The notes under the pieces were generated by a model. That model was given only the letters and a program-made list of their open reading frames with translations, made no database searches and was not told where the DNA came from. A DNA stretch of 64,000 nt, from NCBI RefSeq assembly GCF_029784165.1, contig NC_073695.1:215129493-215193492 (forward strand). The letters are read 5' to 3'. Position 1 is the stretch's first letter, and each line of letters opens with the position of its first letter. Below are positions 20,740 to 32,993 of this stretch, piece after piece. The stretch is from Wyeomyia smithii (taxonomy: Eukaryota > Arthropoda > Insecta > Diptera > Culicidae). A program made the position numbers and the translations under genes.

Positions 20740-22163
20740 GTTTTCCAAATATCAGGAACTACATAGTGAACTCTGCAAAGTTCTTTTACTGCACCCAACA
20801 AAGTGAGTCGACGCAGCTATAAGTATTTAGTTTAAAAGTAGGGCAAAAATCCAAATGTGGAGAGATGATTGACTTGTATAGCTGTATTTTACTACTAATC
20901 GTTAATTCGTTTTTCAGACGGCATAGAATTCCATACTTTTTGGCAATTTTCTTGATGACATTGTCAATGTGAGCGTTGAACTTTAGGTAGTCATCAATGA
21001 TCACGCCAAGATATTTAATCTCCCGAACGCGACCAATTGCCTCATCATCAATCAAAACAGAGACATCATCATTTACAACGGTGCGCGAGAAAATCATAAA
21101 TTTAGTTTTATCAATATTCAATTTCAATTGCTTATACTTCAACCATCTGCTTAAAGAACGTAAATCTTCGTTCAAGTGTGAAGCGGCTTCTTCTACATTC
21201 TTAGCTGCAATGAATAATACGGTGTCATCGGAAAAAAGGTTAATATCACTACACGTAAAACTCGTCGCATGTCATTTATATACATAATAAACAAAAGGGG
21301 CCCTAATACACTTCCCTGTGGAACTCCAAGATCATTCTCCACGGGACTAGAAACAGAATCATTAAAAACAGTCCGTTGAGTTCTGTCAGACAAATAGCTC
21401 TCAAACCATCTGAAATCGAAATTCTAAAGTGCTTGATTGTGTTCAACAATAAGGGCCTAGAAATTGTCTCGAAAGCGCGTTTTAGATCCTAAAACAGCAA
21501 ATATTGTGTCTCTATTTTCTAAGTTATCTTTCCATTTTGCTAGTACTAAGTTTAACGCGGTTTCACACGAGTGGCCTCACCGGTAGCCTGATTGTTCCGG
21601 AATTAGCAACGAGTTACCATTTTAATATTCTAGAAGCTGGCCTTCAACAACTAGTTCTAATATCTTTTCTAATGTTTGTAACATGTTGATGGGAAACTCT
21701 TCGGCTTTAATCGTTCCAGCAACCTTTTGAATCGGAACAACCAACGATTCTTTCCACACCAAAGGCACGTGCCCTGTTTGCAACGATTCATTAATGAGGT
21801 CCAGCAATGTGTGACCAATGACATTGAAGCAATCTTGAATAACTCTAGCATTTATATTATCTACTCTAGCCGTTTTACCTAATGAAAAACAATTTTTTCT
21901 CAGTTCATCTAACGTGATTGGGTGAAACCATCAAATGTACAATTACTGTTAATCGGCTGTTTTATTTCGTCGGGTTCCTCGACCAATTCAATGGATTGAT
22001 TGATCAATGAAACACTATTGACAAAATAATCATTAAACCTAGATGCAATAACTTGTTCTGAATGTTAAATGTGCCTTCAAAAGTTATGGACCGCGGTTTA
22101 CAATTACTTGGTTTTAACAAAGATTTCAAAATTTTCCATAACTCTTTGCTGTTATTTTGATGT
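20740..22163 (-). mobile_element. Decayed CR1/L2-type LINE (RT only)
   Basis: Minus-strand pieces of one reverse transcriptase in several phases: upstream SKELWKIL (near 22150), PINMLQTLEKILEL (21700), PQGSVLGPLLF with YINDM (21300), then the catalytic box as FSDD in NLFSDDTVLF (near 21230), then KTKFMIFSR and KYLGVIIDD (20786-21175). Alanine of the usual FADD is changed to serine. No endonuclease or RNase H is present, so the copy is truncated at both ends. At least three phase changes and a stop make it dead. Confidence 0.85.
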
Positions 22164-22289
22164 TGAACAATCTTTCTCTGATGTTGAACAATCTTTCTAT
22201 GGGGAGCTCATGGAATTACCACCAATGGTCAAAATGACGCGGAGCAGGGGGACGTCTAACACTCTAGACGGACGGGTCTGAGTTCTCTT

Positions 22290-22545
22290 AAGTTTTGAAG
22301 AAAATGAGGGACAAAATTCAGCCCAAGGATTAAGAGGCGGATGTGTGGGCATGCGTCGATCTAACCTTGGTGAGATGATTCTTGAGCTTCTAAAGAATGC
22401 GAAGAATAAGGGCGCTACCTACAAGATGGTAGCCGAGTAGGTCCTAGGAATAGAGGTGCAGGTTTGGGCACTCACCTCAAAGGTGACTCGCCAGCTTAAA
22501 AACCAGGACTTAACCTCCTAAAGAGTTCGACGTAGCATCATAGTG
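22290..22545 (+). pseudogene. Orphan LINE ORF1 (gag) C-terminal piece
   Basis: The plus frame from 22351 reads MRRSNLGEMILELLKNAKNK and, after an in-frame TAG, VLGIEVQVWALTSKVT. This matches in style the region before the zinc knuckles of R1/I/LOA-type gag proteins (a basic ‘RR...G..ILEL’ block, then ‘LG..V.V..L..KV’). No zinc knuckle follows. It lies beside, and opposite in strand to, the CR1/L2 piece, so it is a separate insertion. Confidence 0.55.
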
Positions 22546-23219
22546 ATCTCACTTCAGTTACTGTGAATCTCATACATGACGCGAAACGATCATCTCCCCA
22601 AGATACAGTATTGTTACATAGTGGTTCGCGTAACTGCGAAGTCGAACAGTAACGTGTATTAATCTTTCATTGTTATAATCATGTTTACATGCAACTGATA
22701 TGCAGAATAACAAAAAAACTTGTTACCAAACTTATCATGGATGGCCAGGCAACAATTTTTTCGCCACCCAGTTTGCATGCATCGCCGCACCGTCATAGCT
22801 GGTAGGGTTTTTAGGTATCCGTGTCTGTACTTTGTTTACAAACTCTCCACGATAAAAACACCACATAGGAAACCGCGATAATCAAAAATCCGCGTAAGAA
22901 AAACTAGAATAAAAATTCGCGCTGAAACACCTGAAACAAACCTTAGAGTTTTCTCTCTTTACGTTTCAATTAAACTGACTCGTGACTAGTGCTACTCTCA
23001 GATCTTTTAGTTTTCCTTTAATGAATATGTGTGTTTGGTTCCACGAAAGATATAGCCACTCTATTGACCGGCAGTGTAAATTCGAGTGAGATGATACAAA
23101 TGGCGATTATTTTGAGCAAATTAAAAAAATATTTCTGCTTCATATTTTTATTTTATTTTTTATTGTATTTGTACAATTACATTCATCCAACAAAGATAAG
23201 TCATAATGAATAATGAAAA
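22546..23219. other. No feature seen
   Basis: Unique sequence between LINE fragments, with no open frame or inverted ends that I can support. Confidence 0.35.
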
Positions 23220-24190
23220 AACCGCAACTTCAAAATCTTCTATGAGCCACAAGGAGCCGTTGACGGAACGTATTCGTTGGTAAGTCGAAGTCAAAAAACT
23301 CGAAAACATTATTAAAACAGTGGCAAATAACACGAACTGGATTTTGGCAACCATATAATCGACTCCGCGGTTCCAGGTATAAAAAACTCCTTTGGCACCG
23401 CGGTCTTTCAGGGGTGTATATGTTTAGTTGAGCCAATATAGCTGGACAGTCGATGTAGCCAGTCAGTAGTTTAGCAGCGAACACAGCTTGGGCAATTTGA
23501 CGGCGAACCTCAAGTGGTTGAATACCAAGAAGACGACAACGGTCGGGCACTGTAAAGTGCTTTGAAACATAACGGGTCACGGAATTCATCGGATATCTTG
23601 AAAATGAACCCCAATCGACGGTTTTCTTTGACGATAATGTTGTTATAATGGTTCTTGAATGTCAACTCGCTATCTAAGTACACTCCAAGATCTTTCACGC
23701 ACTGTACACGGAGAAGATGCTGTGACGATATGATATAATCGTATTCGATAGGGACACGCTTTCTATTGAATAATTTCATTCATTTTTCAACACTCAATGT
23801 TAAGCAGTTTGTTGCACACCAGTTCACGAACGTATTTAGATGCTCCTGTAGCGCAACACAATCTCATAGGTTATGTATAATTTTAAATATTTTTGTATCA
23901 TCCGCATAAAACAGTCGAAATCCGGGTAGCAACAAGAGAGCGTCGTTTATAAAGATAGCGAAGAGTGGCGGGCCCAAGTTACTACCTTGAAGAACTCTTG
24001 AAGCGTTTGAAAAACGCCTTGCAACAGCTGAACCTATTTTCACGCATACACTTCGACTAGTCAAGTAAGATTTGAATCAGCGTTTGGATTCTGATTGGAC
24101 ACCGAGTCGTTCAAGTTTACTCCAGTTCATATATAAATATCCTGGAACAATGTTTTCCAACCTAAGGAGAGGGATTATCTATTAATTTTT
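23220..24190 (-). mobile_element. CR1-like LINE 3' part with intact YADD
   Basis: Minus-strand RT pieces: QGSNLGPPLF then FYADDTKIF (23864-24064), KDLGVYLDSELTF (23510-23779), and a C-terminal block with LEVRRQIAQAVFAAKLLTG and RLYGCQNPVRVICH (23230-23589). The catalytic Asp pair is kept, but the frame is split at least twice and the fingers and endonuclease are missing. The C-terminal style resembles mosquito CR1/Q-type elements. Confidence 0.85.
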
Positions 24191-26066
24191 GCTGTTAATT
24201 ACACTACTTTTAGATATATCTAATGATTTTTACCAACATTGAAAAATATTTTAAACGAGTATGTAGAATGGTGAATAAAATAAATTGAATTATTATATGC
24301 CCTAACATTTTCGGGGCGCGTACTTTTTACGTGAGCGAAATCGTCATTTTCACCATGGGCCTTAATTTGCATGTCAAAATTATGTATAAGCACAATAAAC
24401 CACTCACATTCATATGACATGGACATGCTGGTTAAATTTTGGAATATGTCGCGAGTAAAAGCCAGACAAATATGCCTGAGAAATTTGTTGAATCGAAACT
24501 TTAATTTGACCAAGAAAAGTTTCATGATTTACATCTGTACCACTGCGATCGATGAAACATACACGGAATCACCTCACACCCAGATGAGGACAGTGGGATA
24601 GCGTAGCGTAAGCACGGTATATTTCGTAGATTGCAGACTGGTGACTAACGCTTCCATTCGAATTGTATGAGGTACAATGTTTGGGAGTAACATACAAACC
24701 AATCTGAGATGAATAGGCCCGATAGCCATCATTGCTGGCCACGCCCATCTTTACCGTAGCTTGGGGATAATAGAAAGGATATTGATGATGTAATACTTAC
24801 TTAGTGAGAGGCCACCGACAAAGTGACACTCTCGTAAGTACTACGGAGTTGGATTGAGGGGGTTAAGCAGGAACTTGTTGACGTTAAAACTATCTATTGG
24901 AATTGAAAAACCTGAAAATTCCATGCATCCAAAGCCTTTAGAATTTATAAAAATACAAACGCACATCTGAGCCAAAACACATTTCTAAATTCGATCTCAA
25001 ACCGCCAAACTTATGAAAGTGCAGTTGTCGTGAATTCATGTCACGCCGCCACAAAGATTAATCATAATTATTAAAACTTTTTAGCTCAAAAAATAATAAT
25101 AGTGTTTAATTGATTTTATTAATATTTTCTGTGAGTATATATAGTGAGTATATATAGTGAAGTCTAAACGCAAACTGTATAACTGCAGATAGGATGCTAG
25201 CAGTACTCAACACCTTCCAGCCGAGGTTGCAATTTACTCTACACAGTAAGTAGAGTTGTTCATTAACCTACGGCAAGGCTCTCGCCCGGTCGCTCGCGTT
25301 GGCGTTCTGAACATTGTCTGACTCAATAAACAAAAAAACTTTAAAAAAATGAAACAAATGTTACTTATCTTGTTCAGAACCCAGTGCCCTTCAGGCATAC
25401 AGATATCTTGTTCAGAATGTTGCCAGTCCCCCTCTAGTATATCATCGAACAAAACATCATTCAATTTAATTTTATATAAATTCAAGACAATGTTCAAGTT
25501 ATGTGAAGAAAAAAAAAAAGACAATGTTCAAGGTTCACATTTTTCGTCAAAAGAATTGTTTCGGTGTTAGTGTAATCGTTCACAACACAACACAGAACTT
25601 CGAAAATTGCCTGCTTTTCCTTTGGCATTACACTCACATTTCCGCATCCATGATAGTTCGTCACTTTCCTTGTACACTTTTCATGGTTCTACTGAAGTTT
25701 TTAGTTTATGAAGCGACCAACTTCCACAAACGTTTTCTTTTGAGCTGTTCGCACCGAGTATTCACCGACACAGAGACAGCTCACTATCTTGCATACGATT
25801 TTGCGCCCATTTCATGCAATCATCACAACATAACTAACTTAACCCGAAATCCATATATTTTTTATTTAAGTTGCTTCACACACTTTCCTTTCCACAGAAG
25901 GGATTAATCCCTTCATTCCACGGTAGGGATTAAAAACACTGTCTGACTCAATAAATTTAGCACAAAGTTCATTTTAACTAACAGATCAGCAACCTGAACT
26001 AAACAACGTCACTTTGTTTTTCTATGCAAGGCTGAGAAGATGGACATGAACAAAACACTTCACAGC
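24191..26066. other. Unassigned, probably old repeats
   Basis: No gene is recognised. ATATATAGTGAGTATATATAG is duplicated near 25135-25160. TGTCTGACTCAATAAA occurs twice (25315 and 25941), hinting at an old repeat between them. GGGATTAATCCC (25900) is a perfect palindrome. Confidence 0.3.
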
Positions 26067-26068
26067 TA

Positions 26069-29000
26069 GGGGAACTGCTCCATAATTCATTTCATTAAGC
26101 CGATATTCACGAAGAATGCACGGATTAAACACCAAATTTTTACAAAATCATTGAACAAATAAACAAAATACGCTTACGTGCTCTTAAGGAATCGTTTAGC
26201 ATTGTATATTCAGTAAAATTAGCTAGATGCATCCTGAATTTTGTAAAACAAACCATTTTTCACAACGCTGGATGCGTTCCATCTCCAAACTTAAATCAGT
26301 GCTCAATTATTCATCTCACAACGCCCTCATATTCATCACACTGTTAATCACGAATGAATCACATTATCATGAATGAACGTAGCCGCAGCCCGTCGTAGTA
26401 GGTTACCTAGATATCTACTGTAGTGCTGTCTGTCCCTTAACGTCGGAATAATTCAACATTTTCAGTATTATTTTGACGTAGGACTACGTCTAACTTCACT
26501 ATATCGAGATACATTCTGCGGAAACTAAAACCAAGGTGTAACGTTGGAATGAAAGATTTCAAACGGTAATGCTGGTGTAACCACATAATGGATTACAATA
26601 ATCAATATGTCGTTGGATTGATAAAATGATGGACAATTTTGTGATTCCTCAGTTATCATTATCATTTCATTGTTTAACAGTGAAAATTGAATAAAAGCTT
26701 CTAGGTCGAATTTTCACGAACAATGTACCAATCACATGCGAGCACCTCTGGCACAGACTTCATGAATAGACACCAACTGGTTGCTGTGATATCCCGTATA
26801 GCAGTGGCAAAAAAAAATTTGACAGAATCCCCCCGTCCCAATAGGTCAACTAACGTTTGCTTCTAAGAGCCTAGACTATATTGATGTCTTGAAGGTGAAG
26901 CTTTTTCGGAAAGTTCGTAACCACCTCCACTATCAGACAGTTTCACGTTCTGCTGTCAGAATGTTATTAAAACTGATGTCTTGATGGAAAACATGCTGGC
27001 ACAGACAACAGTACTGCACCTAGCAATGTATGAATAGAGCGCTGGTTGGTCACTCGTCGTCTATCAGTACAGTAGAACTCGATATCCATTTGTGTGCAAC
27101 CAAGCCAAGTTAAGACTACATTGCCGTTGTCGACGCACAATGGGGCGTGTTGGGTTAACGCGTAGGTATCGTTTGGCGATCTGGAATACAATCGAATTGC
27201 CGTTTAAATTGTCTTCTTCTTATTTTTGTTTCGTATATGTAGTAGAAAATATCAGAATTCAATATGATTATTCGGGTACCGCAAAATACGCTGCGCCACC
27301 GGGGACAGCAAAATTCTGTACGTGTCGGTAGAGGCAGATAGCAGAGTATATAAATTAGGTTCATTGTACAGATAATCGCGTTGTTTATTTTTAAACTCTA
27401 CACTCTGTTTTTCTCATGTCCATTTTAAGTTTTCTGTGAATAACATTTTGGTTCAAAAACTGTAATTTTTTATCGTTATTTTTTCCACGAACTTGTAATT
27501 GCAGGAAAATTTTATAATGTGACATCTTTGCCGCTTGGTGATTGGAGAGTGAGCCATAACAACAAATAAATATTGTTTAATTTCTACTAAATCGTACTCA
27601 ATTTAGGTCTGTATAGAAGCTTGCCTTTTCGCGTATTGAAGAAAATTGACTGTATTAGAATGAAAGATATTCATCAATGTTAAGGAGAAAATTTTTTCTT
27701 TTAAAATAGAGTGCTGCAAATAAATAATCAAAACAGACGCCGTTTGATTTTGCCAAACACGACATGGCAAAATTTGCCAAAAATGAACGGTTCTCTTTTC
27801 ATAACGTTTTTTCATGGATATTTCCTCCAATGAACTAGTTTTAGTTCAAGTCGTTTGAGGGGTCGCTTGATGAATTAAGGCTGATGACCTAGATACTTGA
27901 TATTACTACCCGAATAATTAGAGGCTTAGTACTGCTTAGATCATGATCATTATACAATTCAGGGTTGATATTTGTTGACACTCTTGAGTAAAAGTGAAAA
28001 AAAGCATCCATAAACGTTATTGTTTTACAATCCTTTCAGAGTTCTCCCTTCCCGCTTTTTGCATGGAAGTGAACTGTCAAAACACCTCATTATATTTTAT
28101 GCGATGAAAGCAAGACAACAAAATCAGTTTATCAGTTAACGAAGATTGTCAAGGCATCGGTCAGTGTCAGTGAAAAAGTGTTTCGGTGAGGTTTATTTTG
28201 GTTGAGTGGACTGTTTGTTTTTCTTTTTCGCTTTGAAGTGAAGATCATTTGGTTGGATTTGTCGTCAAACTTTATTCCGTAACCGTGAACGATGCGCGCG
28301 ATCTATTTCATCTGAGTATAACAGTACGTTAGTAGGACGAAAATTTAGTGTATCTGAAAGAGTGCTGCGATCATTGGAAGTGAAAATTGAAAATGATTGG
28401 CTGTAATTTTCGAAGAATTTTGCTGGGGAAAATGACTTTTATCAGCACTGTTATACATATAACCGGCACATGTTCCGGTCATGTTCCAGGAACCGTTTTA
28501 CCAATTCCGGTCATTCGCTTTGGCAATATAAAGAACCAAAATACCTTTCTTTTGGAGGATGTTGAGCTTAAATTTGTTGAAATTATCAAGAAGACTAAGA
28601 AATGTGTTTAGACATAATCGCTCGTTTTAGCACATGTGTGCCAAAATCGAACCGTGCTAGAAGTAAAACGAGCTCAAATCAAACAGAGCCTCAAAGGGAA
28701 ATATAAAACTATTGTAGTCCTACGTCAACTACGCGGTCGTATCACGGATACCACCCTCCTACTATTTTTTCGTAATAACAGAAACTGATTTGGCAACTTT
28801 TGATTTTCTTCAACGTAGTGAAAACATATGAAAATACATACAGTTGAAATTAAGGAATTGTAGAAATTCATCTCATATATTTCTGCTAATTCAAGCTTGT
28901 TTTGGAAATTTGAGGTGAACATGTCAAAGATTAGAGTATTCTTAGCGTAGTGAGTAATTTTGTTTAGTGATTAAAATAAAAAGTGGCCGGCTAGTGATGA

Positions 29001-29320
29001 AAAAAACATTGGTTGGTTGCTGAACGAGTCCCGTTGTAGCCGTATTAAACAATGCGCGGATTTTGTTTTCTGAGGTAGGTGATTGAATTAAATGAGTTTT
29101 CGAGTGCAAATGCCCGGCCATACTATCAAATTTAGAGCTTTCAAGTGAGTTTATGAGGATTCTACTTTATGAGAAATATAAAGTGAACTAAGGAGAATCC
29201 ATTCCATGGATTAGCAAATTGGTTTAGTTAGAAAATATGCGTTTTTCCCTGTTTACAATTGTGTTTTCATGTTGTATGAAGTGATTATATGGGCTGAGAT
29301 GAATAATGGAGCAGTTCCGT
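26069..29320. mobile_element. TA-flanked element family B, copy 1, split by insert
   Basis: Left end GGGGAACTGCTCCATAATTC after TA (26067-26068); right end is the complement of the same motif with two changes, before TA (29321-29322). The left 400 bp and right 560 bp align with the uninterrupted copy at 52475-53427. Between them about 2.3 kb (26474-28762) is extra. Neither copy codes for a transposase. Confidence 0.8.
26474..28762. mobile_element. 2.3-kb insert inside family B element
   Basis: Defined by comparison with the empty copy. A TATTTT-like word is present on both sides (26468-26473 and about 28757-28762) as a possible target duplication. Near the ends lie TGACGTAGGACTAC (26474-26487) and its complement GTAGTCCTACGTCA (28714-28727). 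Inside, 26838-27065 resembles 50370-50600. 28130-28190 has a TCAGT-type start followed by TTTCGGTGAGGT, which looks like a 5' exon and splice donor. There is no clear protein and the class is unknown. Confidence 0.45.
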
Positions 29321-29618
29321 TACTACTTTAACTGCTGTTTGACACCCCCGTTGTTTGCTAGGGCTGGGGCTACGCATAGAGGCTACCACTCTAAATTATA
29401 CGAATATTTCAATCGTATTTTCACTGATTTTCTTCAACTATACCAGCGGTTCTCAACCTGGGGTACGCGTACCCCCAGGGGTACTCGAAAGCCTTCAGGG
29501 GGTACGCGAAAGAAAAATCAGTAATGGCGGAAAAAGCAATTTTTCATTGTAATACCTTATTTGTTGTTCAATCGTGCTCTTAAAACATGACTGTAGAAAG
29601 CAAACAAACTATAGTTCA

Positions 29619-29696
29619 ATTAACTAAGTTAACATTCATTAACTTCATTAACTAAGTTAACATTCATTAACTTCATTAACTAAGTTAACATTCATT
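29619..29696 (+). repeat. 28-bp tandem repeat, 2.8 copies
   Basis: ATTAACTAAGTTAACATTCA-type units start at 29619, 29647 and 29675, directly before the truncated LINE inside the hAT element. Confidence 0.9.
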
Positions 29697-30486
29697 GATC
29701 ACTACAATACGATCATCAATAGAGCCAACAGTATGCTAAGTTTTATAAAAAGGTTCAGTTATCAATTCGTAGACCCGTACACTATAAAAACTCTCTTTGT
29801 TACATATGTTAGATCTATCTTAGGATACTGTAGTGTTGTTTGGTCGCCTTATCAAGACGTCCATTCCAATAGAATCGAATCCGTACAACAGTTTTTGTTA
29901 TATGCAATAAGAAAACTAGGTTGGAATTCATTTCCTCTCCCTTGTTGTGAATCGCGTTGCATGCTTATTAATATAGAAACGCTTGAAAAAAGAAGAGAAA
30001 TTGCTTCGGTAACTCTTGTCAACGATTTAGTTTCACAACGCATAAGTTCGGAAAATCTGCTTGGAAAACCCAACTTTTATGCTCCTACACGCTCATTAAG
30101 AACGCGAAAAATTTTCGTATTAAATTCTTATAGAACAGAATATGCCATGGCCGGGCCAGTTAATAGTATGATGAGTCTTTACAATAAATATTGTGAAGTT
30201 ATTGATTTAATGATGTCACGAAATGCTCTTAGAAAAATATTGAACACTAGAATTACATAACTATATTTGTGATTTTTTTAAGTTTAGTAAAGCGGGCAAT
30301 GTATGTAGTTTCGTGGGAATGCGAAGATGAACGGGAATAGAAGGTGTGACTAGAATTAGAAAAAATTTTCCCTCGTCTGTAAGTCAATATGACAAAAAAT
30401 GAAATTAGTTCGTCAAGTATATTTGTGATGTTAGCAATAGTTTTTAAGATGTAGTCTACTATGATTGACGAAATAAATAAATAAAT
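29697..30486 (+). mobile_element. 5'-truncated CR1-like LINE inside hAT
   Basis: One open frame from 29697 to the stop at 30258-30260 encodes the RT C-terminal region: YCSVVWSPYQDVHSNRIESV, then ESRCMLINIETLEKRREIA. The sequence after the stop carries a 103-bp piece of the 5337-5783 fold-back family (30277-30379), then resumes and ends GACGAAATAAATAAATAAAT, the AT-rich tail typical of such LINEs. The frame is undamaged but far too short to act. Confidence 0.85.
30277..30379 (+). repeat. Solo arm of the fold-back/tRNA family
   Basis: Aligns base for base (few changes) with 5341-5436, starting AAGTTTAGTAAAGCGGGC and ending CCCTCGTC. It sits in the LINE 3' region within the hAT element, so it is a third layer of nesting. 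Confidence 0.85.
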
Positions 30487-30632
30487 AAACCTAAAATAGA
30501 AAACCACAACATGACCTACCACTACCCTCTCGCACTCTGCGAAAACATTCCAAGCCAGGGGGTACAATCGATATGAAAAATGTCGCCAAGGGGTACGCGG
30601 ACAAAAAAAGGTTGAGAACCGCTGAACTATAC

Positions 30633-31759
30633 TAACAAAACCTCAACTTCAGATGTTGCCGTATATTAGTAATAAGCACTGGTAGCCCATTTAGTCTTCA
30701 ATCTTCTCAATTAACATACATAAAACACAAATTAAATAACTGCGATTAAAATGTCCAACTTTTTTCCTCTTATGAGGACAGTGGTGATAATGATTACCTT
30801 TATTTCACATTAGTATGACTCAAATATGAACCTATAGGTATATCAGGCGAAAGGCTTTCCCGTTCATTCTCTGGCCACCGTTAAACTAGCTGTTTTATAC
30901 TGGCGTACGGTATTTCTTGGCCTGTTTTTTTTTCGTACTTAACTTTTAGTACATTTTGGGCATTCTGGTTTAGAGCGCCAGAACATGTCGCTTAATACTG
31001 TTATGTTTACTCACACGAAATCCCGTTTCAAAATTCAAGAATATTCCAGAGCTATGAGTAGAAGAGGCTTTGCTGCACAGCTCGAAATGTCTCTATAAAA
31101 GTAGTAAAAATAAGGTTTTAGCTTGTACAACGTGCTCATATTATGTTCATACCTTCAAATGTTGAATGAGAATTGAAAAATTTGAAGTTAAAAGTTTTCT
31201 TGAAATTGAAAACAAAATTCGACGCTAATTTTCAAACGCGTTTTTCTCGAAACTATGTTTTTTGAGTTGTGTCAGTGTTGCACGAAACCGACGGTGTGCT
31301 CTAAAATATGTGCGCCAGCGTAAGCGTTGAGATTCGCGCGGTAGCATGTGTGGCCCTGAGCGACGCGACCTTTTGTCGAGTTCTTTTGTTTATTACCTAG
31401 TTTATGCAATGTCTCGGTAGATTGCCTGACTAGGCATCGCGGAAGGTAAAGTCCTTCACCAACGTTTGCATAACAGAACCGTTCGTGGTTTTTTCTCCAA
31501 GATCTCTCCTGCTTTCTTAACTGTTCTTGTATTAGTGGACGACAGCAGAAGGCCGTGTTCCGGTTCACACTCTACCTGTTTTCTTTAAATTCAGCTGTAG
31601 GCTTACTTTCTTCCGGGATGAGCTAAAAATGTACCGTATGACTAATGCTTCGTGACGGAACATTGGGTATTTTGCGCGGAGTGTGACGTCACAGTATGCT
31701 ATTTGGTGTGGTGCGAACGATATCTTAAAAAAAATAAAAACGACTTATTCTGCTGAACC
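30633..31759. other. No gene recognised
   Basis: Unique sequence. A 98-codon minus-strand frame (31568 to 31272) is of mixed composition and matches nothing I know. Confidence 0.3.
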
Positions 31760-32095
31760 AGTCCTCGCTGTCATTTTTTGCCGTTTTGCATGCCGATCCA
31801 TTAAGCGAGGAAAGGTGTGGAAATATTTCATTATGTTTCCAGTTTTCAAAAGTGGTGATCACAGCAATGTCAAAAATTACCGTGGCATCATTAGTTTATC
31901 AGTCGTAAGTGCAGCTATACTACGTAGCACTAGACACTACATTTCCTCTAACCAGCATGGTTTTATAACTGGCCGCTCGGTGACTACGAAACTTCTGGAC
32001 TTCACCTCTAGTAGCATTAATGAACTGAAATGTAAAGCACGGGTGGACGTGATATATTCTGATCTGAAGGCTGCTTTCGACCGTATGTGTCACTG
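31760..32095 (+). mobile_element. CR1-like LINE RT fragment
   Basis: The plus frame shows RT blocks FPVFKSGDHSNVKNYRGI, SSNQHGFITGRS and VIYSDLKAAFDR (RT blocks 1, 2 and A, including the first catalytic Asp). A deletion between the first two blocks removes about 15 residues. The remainder of the element is absent on both sides. Confidence 0.8.
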
Positions 32096-32362
32096 ACTTT
32101 TGATTTTTTGAAGCAGTAGCAAAAACTACCTCAATTAACTCATCAAGTCAAGAATACCAGTCCTCCGTAAAATGTTTTTGACTGCGTCCAATATATTATT
32201 TGGGAACCCCTGAACTAGAGTATTCTGAACTGGAATTAGCCATTTACTGGCAGGAAACCTCACTGTTTTGTCTATAGATTTGATCAAATTTTCAAATCAA
32301 TTGTTACTTAACTGTAGTTTCGTGGAGTTTTTCCATTTTGAGCGTGGGGTCTTAATTAGCGG

Positions 32363-32993
32363 GTGCATGCACTAACAGCACATATAACCATCTCAGCCAT
32401 AGCTCTTCTGCATGCTGATTACGCTCGGCAAACAAAAGAAGAAGAAAAGAGCGAACAAAAATCAAACAATCCAGCATATCTCTTCCGTATCAAAATCAAA
32501 GACAACGCCGAGCTTGTTAACAGCACTCTCGTGCCGCTCGGCGACAGTGATTTGCTCGAATTCAACCACTTCAGCCGTCGATTGACACTTCACCCGAGTG
32601 CCCATTGAAGATCTATCATGTCGGCCGGCGGAGTCGTCGCCGGAACGTGCTTGAAAGAAAGCGGCTCAACGAGCACGATTCCGAAGCCGCAAAGTGAACC
32701 TTTCTTCGATTGTGCGCGCCTACCAGCAGCTACGGCCTTCCCTTCGCCACCGGTCGACATCTGCTCAGAAGAGGCCCTACCGCAGGCGGGTGACCGTCAA
32801 GATGTCCTCATTATTATCGCTCTAGCTATCGGGCTATGGTATGAGGAAATGCATCCGATGCACACCGAGCCAGCCCGAAATCTGCACATCCTAGATAAGT
32901 GTACACTTGGGATGGGATTCCTGCATTACACCTTCGATAAAACCCGCGAAAGCCAGCGTCGGTATGCGGTGGGGTGACACTGACCTAAGCTCG
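32363..32993 (+). other. GC-rich segment with two consecutive ORFs
   Basis: Frames of 81 (32363-32608) and 119 codons (32618-32977, ATG start) lie in neighbouring phases with only 9 bp between. The composition is richer in G+C than the flanks and lacks low-complexity runs. The second has an aliphatic stretch (DVLIIIALAIGLWY) that could be one membrane-spanning helix. No family is recognised. They could be exons of a host gene, a decayed element, or chance. Confidence 0.25.

Larger units (their letters stand above)
29444..30624. mobile_element. hAT element with perfect 8-bp duplication
   Basis: The ends CAGCGGTTCTCAACC and GGTTGAGAACCGCTG are inverted. AACTATAC flanks both sides exactly (29436-29443, 30625-30632). 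Behind the left end are GGGGTACGCG/CGTACCCC words, and GGGGTACGCG also lies just inside the right end; these are typical of hAT elements with this end. The interior has no transposase; it holds a truncated LINE and a fragment of another element, so this copy is non-autonomous and nested. Confidence 0.92.
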
